Source: Ignavibacteriota bacterium (lineage in GTDB: Bacteria; Bacteroidota; Ignavibacteria; UBA10030). From it: a stretch of 35,171 bases of DNA. The notes below the pieces were generated by a model. That model saw only the letters and a program-made list of their open reading frames with translations, was not told where the DNA came from and did not search any database. The DNA is taken from contig PLMS01000070.1 in the NCBI GenBank assembly GCA_003142575.1, positions 2,943-38,113 on the forward strand, written 5' to 3'. This document shows positions 18,925 through 26,400 of the stretch, in pieces (the stretch's first letter is position 1; every line of letters begins with the position of its first letter). A program made the position numbers and the translations under genes.

Positions 18925-18941
18925 TTGTTATAGTATAACAA
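18925..18941. promoter_or_regulatory. Perfect odd palindrome, possible operator
   Basis: TTGTTATA-G-TATAACAA has 8-bp arms around one base. It lies 239 bases upstream of the sppA start in the gap before the transposase. The form suits a dimeric repressor site, but no regulator is nearby and no promoter is clear, so the role is a guess. Confidence 0.35.
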
Positions 18942-19027
18942 ATTATGAAATAGAGGGCGGAAAGTCAATCAAAGAGACAGAATATTAGTCTGATACTAAT
19001 TTCACGAGTTTACCCATCATCCTAGTG

Positions 19028-19074
19028 CTGTCAGGAGGTTTTTACCCACCGTTGTTCGGAGGTCGTCCTGACAG
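19028..19074. repeat. 9-bp inverted repeat beside the RAYT element
   Basis: CTGTCAGGA and TCCTGACAG are exact inverted copies 29 bases apart, ending two bases before the left REPIN-like element. It has no T-run. It could be an outer end of the RAYT unit or a separate hairpin; no matching copy is seen on the right side. Confidence 0.5.
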
Positions 19075-19076
19075 TT

Positions 19077-19124
19077 AGATGGAGTCCATCTCCATTCGAA
19101 CCGCCAAGCAGATGGACTCCATCT
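19077..19124. repeat. Left REPIN-like double palindrome
   Basis: AGATGGAGTCCATCT (19077-19091) and AGATGGACTCCATCT (19110-19124) are exact reverse complements separated by 18 bases. Each 15-base arm is itself a palindrome of 7+1+7. The DNA can therefore fold as one long hairpin or as two small ones, the layout of a REPIN. A near-identical copy lies on the other side of the transposase gene. The transposase stop codon is the third to fifth base... directly after the element (19126-19128). Confidence 0.85.
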
Positions 19125-19125
19125 A

Positions 19126-19677
19126 TCAAGATATCCAGTATTTTGAATCCACTGTTAGAAGCAATTGTTCTGAAAATAGTTTGAATTCTTCAATTGTGCC
19201 GCACTGTTGTAGCAATGTCTCTTTGTTTATCATACCTGTGTTCTCCAAACCAACATAATCTCGATAGCTTGTGTATTTCCAATTTTCCAACTTGTTTGTT
19301 AATCCTGCCCGTATCGGGTTTTGATGAATATACGCCGCTAATGTCATAAGATAGTTATCCGAATCGACAGGTTTTGCTTTCGTATGAAGTTGAAAAAGAC
19401 TGCCGTGTCTTTTATGTCGGCTGTTTATAGCTTTCGTGTACGAGCTTAACAGTATTCCAAAATTATTCTTGATGATTGTTGTTTCGGCCGATTGTATGAA
19501 AACCAAAAAGTGAAAATGTGTAGGCATCAGGCAATAAGCCAATGTTTCAACTTTACCAGAGATATATTTCTGATACTTGCAAAGAAAGAAATCATAATTT
19601 TCTTCAGACTTAAACACAACCTCTGCATTGTTCGAGCGATTGTAAATATGATAATATTGTTGAGGATATATTTCCAT
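19126..19677 (-). CDS. REP-associated tyrosine transposase (RAYT; Y1_Tnp/IS200-like)
   Basis: A 183-residue HUH-type single-strand DNA transposase. It shows YYHIYNRSNNAEVVF at the N-terminus and LAYCLMPTHFHFLV with the metal-binding HxH (His54, His56). The catalytic tyrosine is probably Tyr116 in LAAYIHQNPIRAGL. RAYTs act on REP hairpins and are usually single-copy domesticated genes. I choose the ATG at 19677 (MEIYPQQYY), since the longer frame to 19743 would run through the repeat element. The ribosome site is weak. The gene lies exactly between two REPIN-like repeats: it starts 11 bases from the right one and stops one base from the left one. No frameshift or missing key residue is visible, so it may be active. 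Confidence 0.9.
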   Translation of the reverse strand: MEIYPQQYYHIYNRSNNAEVVFKSEENYDFFLCKYQKYISGKVETLAYCLMPTHFHFLVFIQSAETTIIKNNFGILLSSYTKAINSRHKRHGSLFQLHTKAKPVDSDNYLMTLAAYIHQNPIRAGLTNKLENWKYTSYRDYVGLENTGMINKETLLQQCGTIEEFKLFSEQLLLTVDSKYWIS

Positions 19678-19688
19678 GTCACTTAGGA

Positions 19689-19738
19689 AGATGGAGTCCA
19701 TCTCTCCATTCGAACCGTCAAGCAGATGGACTCCATCT
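19689..19738. repeat. Right REPIN-like double palindrome, with an extra half-site
   Basis: AGATGGAGTCCATCT (19689-19703) and AGATGGACTCCATCT (19724-19738) enclose a 20-base loop. Relative to the left copy it differs by a two-base insertion and one substitution in the loop only; the arms and the following ATCAAG are identical, and the orientation is direct. A third partial arm, TGGACTCCATCT, stands alone at 19759-19770, between this element and the trxB stop. Confidence 0.85.
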
Positions 19739-19785
19739 ATCAAGGCACTTGAGTTAAGTGGACTCCATCTATTTTCTAATTTTTA

Positions 19786-20733
19786 TTATTCTTGTTCCGC
19801 CAAAAACCGTTCCGCATCGATTGCTGCCATGCAACCGGTACCAGCCGCGCTGATGGCTTGCCGATATTTCGAGTCGGCGACATCTCCTGCAGCAAACACG
19901 CCAGGAATGTTCGTTGCTGTACCGTACGGTTTGGTCTTCAGATATCCAACGCTATCCATATCTAGAATTCCCTTAAAGAGTGCTGTATTTGGCTCGTGCC
20001 CGATTCCAAGGAACAATCCATCGCACTTGAATTCAGTAAGAGCACCAGTTTTTACATTTTTAAGTTTCAATCCTGTCATTTTCTTCGGTGTTGCATTTTT
20101 TATTCCAATCACCTCTTCTACAACAGAATCCCAAATGAAATCTATCTTCGGATTTTTCTTCACACGTTCCTGCATCGCTTTGGAGGCGCGAAGTTCATTC
20201 CGGCGATGAATGATCGTGACCTTGGAAGCATGATTGGTGAGGTAGGAAGCTTCTTCGAGCGCTGTATCTCCCCCGCCTACCACAGCGACATGTTGATTCC
20301 GGAAAAAGAATCCATCACACGTGGCGCAAGCAGAGACTCCATATCCCTTATATTCTTCTTCCGATGGAATATTCATCCACTTTGCAGAAGCTCCGGTTGC
20401 AATGATGAGTGCATCGGCAAAATATTCTTCGCCATCAGCAATCACTTTGAATGGACGGTTTGATAAACCAACCGACTCTACTGATTTAAATGCGGTCTCA
20501 GCATTGAACCGTTGCGCCTGTTTGCGCAAAATATCCATCAGTTCGGGACCTTGCACACCTTCAGGAAATCCGGGATAGTTTTCGACGTCTGTTGTAATTG
20601 TCAATTGCCCGCCGGGTTGTTGTCCTTCAAAAACGAGAGGAGCAAGATTAGCGCGTCCTGCATACAGAGCGGCAGTGAGTCCGGCAGGTCCGGATCCGAT
20701 GATGATAACTTTACGATGATTATGTATTGTCAT
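19786..20733 (-). CDS. trxB: Thioredoxin-disulfide reductase
   Basis: A 315-residue NADPH-dependent flavoprotein that reduces thioredoxin. The FAD fold is at IIGSGPAGLTAALYAGRA. The redox-active pair is Cys136/Cys139 in VSACATCDGFFF. The NADPH fold is VVGGGDTALEEASYL. The C-terminal FAD segment is GVFAAGDVADSKYRQ. Length is normal (about 315). The start ATG at 20733 lacks a clear ribosome site. It ends 16 bases from the stray REP half-site at 19759-19770. The gene is transcribed alone or after queG across a 125-base AT-rich gap. Confidence 0.96.
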   Translation of the reverse strand: MTIHNHRKVIIIGSGPAGLTAALYAGRANLAPLVFEGQQPGGQLTITTDVENYPGFPEGVQGPELMDILRKQAQRFNAETAFKSVESVGLSNRPFKVIADGEEYFADALIIATGASAKWMNIPSEEEYKGYGVSACATCDGFFFRNQHVAVVGGGDTALEEASYLTNHASKVTIIHRRNELRASKAMQERVKKNPKIDFIWDSVVEEVIGIKNATPKKMTGLKLKNVKTGALTEFKCDGLFLGIGHEPNTALFKGILDMDSVGYLKTKPYGTATNIPGVFAAGDVADSKYRQAISAAGTGCMAAIDAERFLAEQE

Positions 20734-20750
20734 ACCGAAGATATATTTTG

Positions 20751-20810
20751 TGATTGGATGATTTACGATTTAGTGATTTGGTAATTTAGCGAATTGGTCA
20801 TTGATAATTT
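20751..20810. repeat. Degenerate 8-bp tandem repeats (TGATTTGG-like)
   Basis: Units such as TGATTGGA, TGATTTAC, TGATTTGG, TAATTTAG and CGAATTGG follow one another at a spacing of 7-8 bases. They fill about half of the gap between queG and trxB, which may also contain the trxB promoter. It looks like slippage-derived low-complexity DNA. Confidence 0.5.
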
Positions 20811-20858
20811 ATTATATAAGATGCACCAAATTTCTACAAGATTCAGTTATATTAAAAT

Positions 20859-21806
20859 TTACTTTGGACTCTCCCCAGATTCAAGGAGACCTTTGGCATT
20901 CCGAACTAATCCCGTCCGCTTTGTACGCTTGATGGAACTTCGGCGAAACCGTTGGCTGAATTCTTCCTGACTCATTTCTGCAAGCTCGGTCAATTTTGGA
21001 GCAATATTCTCTTGCCGTGGATAAAACGCAGTTTCCTTGGTTTTTTTTTGAAATCGATTCCATGGACACACATCCTGACAAATATCGCAGCCATACACCC
21101 ACTGATGAAACTTGGGAAGAAGATTCTTCGGTAACGCGTCACGGTGCTCAATAGTCAGGTACGAAATGCATTTGTTTGAATCCACTCCATACGGTTGAAT
21201 GATAGCTTTTGTCGGACATGCATCTATACAAGCTGTGCACGTTCCACAGAGATCCATTATCGGTTCGTCATAGTCCAGTTCCACATCGAGAAAAATTTCC
21301 CCGAGGAAAACCCAAGAACTATATTCACGTGTAATAATGTTGGCATGCTTGCCCATCCATCCAATTCCTGACCGTACAGCCCAGACTTTATCCATCATCG
21401 GTCCGGTATCGACATAGAGCTTGCCTGTCACCTCAGAAATTTCTGATTTAATAAAACTGAGCAATTCTTCCAAGCGCTCTGTCATTATTATATGATAATC
21501 ATCTCCCCACGCGTAACGAGAAATCTTGCCTATCTCAGGATTATCAGAATGCTGTTCCGGGGAATAATAGTTCATCGCGACACAAACAACCGATTTTGCT
21601 TGAGGAAAAACAAGACAAGGATCGGCGCGTTTCTCCATCTCACGTTCCATCCATTGCATCGTACCATGATAACCCTTTGCAAGCCATTCTCGCAGTCGCA
21701 CTCCTTCTTCGGTCAATGACTCAGCTCGTGCAATTCCGACCTTGGAAAATCCAAGTTCAATTGCTCGTGATTTAATAAGGTTGGTATATGAGGACTCCAT
21801 AGACAT
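20859..21806 (-). CDS. queG: Epoxyqueuosine reductase QueG
   Basis: A 315-residue cobalamin and iron-sulfur enzyme that performs the last step of queuosine synthesis in tRNA. Seen: YVDTGPMMDKVWAVRSGIGW with the catalytic Asp133, and the twin 4Fe-4S cluster cysteines in CGTCTACIDACPTKAI (187-202), Cys213, and CDICQDVCPWN (240-250). The final helical region is shorter than in some relatives that carry HEAT repeats. The start ATG at 21806 lies 3 bases after the Rieske gene stop, so the two are almost certainly cotranscribed. An ATG two codons later is possible. No other queuosine gene is visible. Confidence 0.94.
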   Translation of the reverse strand: MSMESSYTNLIKSRAIELGFSKVGIARAESLTEEGVRLREWLAKGYHGTMQWMEREMEKRADPCLVFPQAKSVVCVAMNYYSPEQHSDNPEIGKISRYAWGDDYHIIMTERLEELLSFIKSEISEVTGKLYVDTGPMMDKVWAVRSGIGWMGKHANIITREYSSWVFLGEIFLDVELDYDEPIMDLCGTCTACIDACPTKAIIQPYGVDSNKCISYLTIEHRDALPKNLLPKFHQWVYGCDICQDVCPWNRFQKKTKETAFYPRQENIAPKLTELAEMSQEEFSQRFRRSSIKRTKRTGLVRNAKGLLESGESPK

Positions 21807-21809
21807 CCA

Positions 21810-22151
21810 TCAGAAGCCTGAAAACTTCTGTTCGTCTACTGAATTCTTTATCAATACTTCATTTCCAACAACACGAAGTTCAAATGTTTTTATTCGCCCG
21901 CTTCCCGTTACGGCTTTTCCACTCCGAATATCAAAGCTCCAAGTGTGCATCGGACACGTGATGGTGTAGCCATCCAGCACACCTTGATGAAACACAGAAA
22001 ATTGCTGATGGGAACAAAGATTTTCAACAGCGAAGATTTCATCTTCTACTCGAAAAAGCACTACCTCACATTCTCCTACCATCACACGTTTCGGGCATGC
22101 CGGAGTTACTTCATCTATTCTGGCAATTCGTTCAAATCCTTCGATTTTCAT
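21810..22151 (-). CDS. Rieske-type [2Fe-2S] ferredoxin-like protein
   Basis: A 113-residue soluble Rieske protein. The cluster ligands are Cys46/His48 in ENLCSHQQF and Cys66/His69 in TITCPMHTW, 18 residues apart. A Gly-rich segment (IRSGKAVTGSGRIKTFELRV) closes the fold. It resembles NirD or dioxygenase-type ferredoxins and lacks a membrane helix and the extra cysteines of cytochrome bc-type Rieske proteins. It would carry single electrons to a partner enzyme. The tight junction with queG (3 bases) makes QueG a candidate partner, but this is inference from position only. A strong terminator separates it from the upstream ferredoxin gene, so it needs its own promoter. Confidence 0.88.
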   Translation of the reverse strand: MKIEGFERIARIDEVTPACPKRVMVGECEVVLFRVEDEIFAVENLCSHQQFSVFHQGVLDGYTITCPMHTWSFDIRSGKAVTGSGRIKTFELRVVGNEVLIKNSVDEQKFSGF

Positions 22152-22189
22152 ATCTCCAAGAATACAATTCCCAATGCATGGAACACCAG

Positions 22190-22227
22190 AAAAAAAAAGT
22201 CGGTTCCTCCCTTAAGAAGAACCGACT
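22190..22227 (-). terminator. Strong intrinsic terminator after the ferredoxin gene
   Basis: On the minus strand AGTCGGTTC ... GAACCGACT makes a perfect 9-bp stem with a 12-base loop, followed by an uninterrupted run of eight T. It lies 21 bases beyond the ferredoxin stop and upstream of the Rieske gene. Confidence 0.92.
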
Positions 22228-22247
22228 CCATTGACCAGTATTCTGCT

Positions 22248-22586
22248 TTACTTCCGGAAGTGCGATGTTGCCGCGCTCAACTCGGCAAAAGTCTTCTCTG
22301 AATGAATCTTCTTTGCTTTTACAAGCAACTGATCTTCCGTTTCGGTATGATTCGGGTCCGGAACACAACAATCGACCGGACAAACCGCTGCACATTGCTC
22401 TTGATCAAAATGACCGACACATTCGGTGCACTTTTCCGGAACGATGTAGTAAAAATCTTTCGAAAGTGCATCAAAGGTTTTTCCACCCAATTCATAGGGC
22501 GTACCGCCGGAATAAATTGCCGTATTGGGGCATTCTGGCTCGCAAGCGCCGCAATTAATACATTCTTCAGTGATCTTTGTTGACAT
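22248..22586 (-). CDS. Two-[4Fe-4S] ferredoxin, YfhL/Allochromatium type
   Basis: A 112-residue ferredoxin. Cluster I is bound by CINCGACEPECP (Cys9, 12, 15, 19, with a later partner). Cluster II has the extended spacing CTECVGHFDQEQCAAVCPVDC (Cys53, 56, 65, 69, 73), typical of Allochromatium/Chlorobium-type low-potential ferredoxins. The C-terminal 35 residues are an extra helical tail. It would donate electrons to low-potential reductases; a specific partner is not shown. The ribosome site TTAAGGAGAT seven to ten bases before the ATG is the strongest in this window. It is a one-gene unit bounded by a terminator. Confidence 0.93.
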   Translation of the reverse strand: MSTKITEECINCGACEPECPNTAIYSGGTPYELGGKTFDALSKDFYYIVPEKCTECVGHFDQEQCAAVCPVDCCVPDPNHTETEDQLLVKAKKIHSEKTFAELSAATSHFRK

Positions 22587-22605
22587 AACATATCTCCTTA
22601 ATAAA

Positions 22606-22638
22606 TAAACCTATGTAATGAGTTGTCTCGTTCTCAAA
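22606..22638 (-). promoter_or_regulatory. Possible Bacteroidota-type promoter for the ferredoxin gene
   Basis: On the minus strand TTTG (22638-22635) is followed after 21 bases by TAGGTTTA (22613-22606), close to the -33 TTTG / -7 TAnnTTTG pattern of Bacteroidota sigma factors. It ends 19 bases before the ATG. One -7 position mismatches and spacing is at the edge of the accepted range. Confidence 0.3.
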
Positions 22639-22738
22639 GTGGGACACGGCAATTGCAACTCTCTATTTTGACGCATCGAATATGCGAAAGAGACAACCGA
22701 AATGCAAGCAGAAAGTCCGTCAAAAAAACGGCGATTTT

Positions 22739-23374
22739 TTACAAATATCGGTGCTCTGTGATGTTTCCTTTGTTATCGTATACATATAATAATGGAACAC
22801 CGGTGGGAATATTAAGTTCCAGCACTTGTTCCTTCGTTAGATTGTCAAGCTTCATGACGATCGAGCGCAGGCTATTACCATGCGCTGCAACGATTACATT
22901 CTTGCCGGCAAGTACGTCCGGCAGAATCTTCGCTTCAAAGTATGGAAGTGTCCGAGCAGCTGTATCCTTTAAGCTCTCGCTGATACCATCGGGATTCAAT
23001 TCCGTCACATCCTTTGGCGGCGGAACATCATAACTGCGACGCCAGATTTTCAATTGTTCTTCGCCATACTTTTTGCCAATGTCTGCCTTATTCAAGCCCT
23101 GCAGTGCTCCATAGTGGCGTTCATTCAATGCTTTGTCGCGCTCCAAAGGAAGCTTGGACTGGCCGGAAATGCTGAGGATAATATCCAGCGTCTTGATTGC
23201 GCGCTTGAGAACCGAGGTATATCCTTTGTCGAATTTATATCCTTTGAGTTTTTCTCCGGCTTGCTTCGCTTCCTGTTCGCCTTTTGGCGAAAGAGGAATA
23301 TCTACCCAACCGGTAAAACGATTTTCAAGATTCCATTGTGATTCACCATGTCTAATGAGAATAAGATTTGGCAT
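22739..23374 (-). CDS. gpmA: 2,3-bisphosphoglycerate-dependent phosphoglycerate mutase
   Basis: A 211-residue glycolytic enzyme that interconverts 3- and 2-phosphoglycerate. The phospho-histidine motif is [18 protein letters not shown] (His9), the acid residue is Glu85 in [12 protein letters not shown], and the second histidine is His165 in VAAHGNSLR. It is the compact version; E. coli GpmA is about 250 residues and carries extra loops. AAGGA seven bases before the ATG supports the start. The gene starts 120 bases downstream of the metH stop, with a single-ended copy of the GAGTTTCGAGT repeat in between. Confidence 0.95.
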   Translation of the reverse strand: MPNLILIRHGESQWNLENRFTGWVDIPLSPKGEQEAKQAGEKLKGYKFDKGYTSVLKRAIKTLDIILSISGQSKLPLERDKALNERHYGALQGLNKADIGKKYGEEQLKIWRRSYDVPPPKDVTELNPDGISESLKDTAARTLPYFEAKILPDVLAGKNVIVAAHGNSLRSIVMKLDNLTKEQVLELNIPTGVPLLYVYDNKGNITEHRYL

Positions 23375-23412
23375 TTTTTTTCCTTGTGTTCTTTGTAATG
23401 TTGATTGTTCTT

Positions 23413-23440
23413 GGTTACCTGTTTCGAGTCTTTCAGTATC
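23413..23440. repeat. Single-ended copy of the GAGT-type repeat near gpmA
   Basis: GGTTACC, then GTTTCGAGTCTTTCAGTATC, lies between the gpmA start and the metH stop. It shares GTTTCGAGTCTTT with the copy inside metH and CAGTATC with the copy beside the four-helix-bundle gene. It looks like half of the two-armed unit. Confidence 0.5.
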
Positions 23441-23494
23441 CGGTATTTAAGATAAATGTATTTACTCAAATACTGGCACCTCGATACGTATTAC

Positions 23495-26400
23495 TTATTT
23501 TATGTTAAAATATCTTGCTTCCGGATGATGAACAATAATCGCATCTGTCGATTGCTCGGGATTTAACATGAACTCGTCCGTCATAGTGACACCAATGCGT
23601 TCCGGCTTCAATAACTCAAAGAGTTTAACGTGGTCTTCCAGATTGGGACAAGCGGGATAACCGAAGCTGAACCGCGAACCTTGATATCCTTGACTGAACA
23701 ACCGTCTGATCTCCGGCGCATCTTTACCGGCAATTCCCAGCTCTTCACGAATCTTTTTGTGACACAGTTCTGCAAGCGCTTCCGCTGATTCAACACTCAA
23801 TCCGTGGAAATACAGGTAATCCTTATATTCATTTGAATCAAAAAGCTTCTTTGAGTATTCGGAAGCGGCTTTTCCCATTGTTACCATATGGAAAGCAACG
23901 ACATCGACCTTCCCGGAACTCGCCGGTGCAAAATAATCACTGATGCACAAGAAACGGTCGTCCTTCTGGCGCGGGAAAGTGAAACGCAGCCATTCTGTGA
24001 GAGGAAGAAGTTTTGAGTTTTGAGTTTCGAGTCTTTGAGTTTTATCAACTCGCAACTCTTTACTCGTAACTTCTTTTGGGTTATAAATGATGAGATCATT
24101 TCCATCCGACTGGCACGGGAAGTATCCATACACCATCTTCGGCTGAAGCAATTTATTATTTTTTATTTTTGACTTAAGCGCCTCATATTCAGGATATATT
24201 TTCTCTGAGAGCAATTTCCTGTATTCTTCCTCTGATGATTTACCGCGAACAACGCGCCACTGTCCACGAATCAGCGCTGTTTCATTGACGTACTTAAATA
24301 TTTCATCTAACGAAATATCTTCTGTAACCTTCGAACCCCAGAATGGCGGTTTTGGAATTTCAACGTCCGTCCGGATCTTTGATCGCTTTGGCGTCTTCTC
24401 GTCTTCCGCAAGCATGAGCGCAATCTTTGCTTCCGTTCCGATCAGAACTTCCTCTTGATCTACTTCCACCTCCTGTTTTCCATTTCCTATCTTTTCGCTT
24501 TTTATTGCTTCCATCTGGTGTAAGCCGTCGAAAGCATCATTCGCGTAGAAGACTTGTCCTTTGTACACCGATTTCAAATCTTGTTCGACATATCGTCGTG
24601 TCAGCGCCGCACCGCCAAGGATTACAGGAATCGTGAGGTTTTGTTCGTTCAGGACTTCCAGATTCTCTTTCATAACGAGTGTCGACTTCACTAATAATCC
24701 GCTCATTCCTATGGCGTCAGCATTGTGTTCCTGTACCGCGTGAATCATCGTCTCGATCGGACATTTAATGCCCAGATTAATCACCTTATAGCCATTGTTT
24801 GTAAGAATGATGTCCACGAGATTTTTACCAATATCGTGCACGTCTCCCTTCACCGTGGCAATCACCATCGTGCCCTTCTGACCCTGCTCCTTCTTTTCCA
24901 TCAGCGGCTCAAGGTGTGCCACTGCCGATTTCATCACTTCCGCAGAGAGAAGCACAAAGGGCAGCTGCATCTGTCCGGAACCAAAGAGATCGCCAACAAC
25001 TTTCATCCCATCCAGCAAAATGGTGTTAATGATTTCCAAAGGAGAAAATTTCTTGAGCGCTTCATCAAGATCGGAGTTCATTCCGACTTTGTTTCCGTCA
25101 ATGATTCGGTTCTTCAACCGTTCTTCAATAGTACCGCTAACAACTTTCGACTCTTTTTCTTCCTTTTTCTTACCGGCAAAATGCGCCATAAATTCCGTTA
25201 ACGGATCAAAGACAAGTCTCTTGTTTTCACCTTCACCTTCAAAACGCCGTTCATCAAACACGAGCTGCCGCGCTAGTTCGCGGCCCTTCTCATCAATTTT
25301 ATAAAGCGGAAGTATCTTTGAGGTGTGCACAATCGCCATATCAAGTCCGGCTTCAATGGCATAGTGCAAGAATACGCTGTTCAACACCTGACGTGATACC
25401 GGAGACAAACCAAATGAAACATTACTGACCCCTAAGGAAGTATGAACATCCGGAAATTCCTTTTTGATAAGTCGGAGTGACTTGATGGTCTCTATCGCCG
25501 AACGGCGGAATTCTTCATCGCCGGAACCCAGTGTGAACGTCAACGGGTCAAAAATGAGATCGTGCGGCTTCATCTTGTATTTGTTGACAACAAGATCATA
25601 GATGCGTTTGGCTATAGCAAGTTTAGATTCTGCTGTCTTCGCCATACCCTGTTCATCGATCGTAAGCGCGATAACAGCGGCGCCGTATTTTTTGCACAAC
25701 GGCACAATCTTGTTGATGCGCTCTTCGCCATCTTCCATATTGATGGAGTTGATGACCGCCTTGCCTGCAATATATTGCAGTGCTTCTTCGATGACGTTTG
25801 CTTCCGTGGAATCGATAACCAACGGAATGGTGATCTGCTTATTGAAGCGCGTAAGGATCTCACGCATATCTGCTGCTTCGTTTCGCCCAACATATGCTGC
25901 GCAGACATCGAGCATGTGCGCGCCTTCTTTCACCTGCTCGCGTCCCATCGCTACGATAGCTTCCCACTCTTCCTTTGCTAAGAGGTCGCGGAAGAGCTTA
26001 CTGCCGTTGGCATTGGTGCGTTCACCAATGAGCGTTGGCGGATTATCAACACGGAACGGAGCAGACTGGTACAAACTCGATGCGCCCGGAATAAATTCAT
26101 ACGTGCGCTTCTTCGGGGCAAGATTCCCTACCGCCTGCACCACTTGACGAATGTGCTCTGGCGTGGTGCCGCAACAGCCGCCGACAACACTGACACCAAG
26201 GTCTTTCACAAAGTGCGAAAGATATTGCGTCATCTCCTCCGGCGAAAGATGATATTGTGCATGCCCGCCAACATTTTCGGGTATCCCTGCGTTTGGCATC
26301 ACAAAGACCGGCTTTGGACTGCTCTCAACCAGCGTTCGCACGTGCTCAGACATTTCTTTTGGTCCGGTTGCACAATTGATCCCGATGACATCGATGTCAT

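Larger units (their letters stand above)
18687..19076. other. Non-coding gap upstream of sppA, rich in short inverted repeats
   Basis: No convincing gene. Small open frames here have no family features. Structures visible: TCCGCC/GGCGGA (18848-18853 with 18862-18867), TTGTTATAGTATAACAA (18925-18941), ATTAGT/ACTAAT (18984-18989 with 18995-19000), and CTGTCAGGA/TCCTGACAG (19028-19036 with 19066-19074). The sppA promoter should lie in the left part, but I cannot pick one with confidence. Confidence 0.6.

Noticed and set aside
18783-18968. 61-codon minus-strand open frame upstream of sppA
   Set aside because: It runs through several inverted repeats, has an Arg-rich chance-like translation and no ribosome site.
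20751-20810. CRISPR array
   Set aside because: The units are 7-8 bases, degenerate and without spacers. No direct repeat of 23-40 bases with regular unique spacers occurs anywhere in the window.
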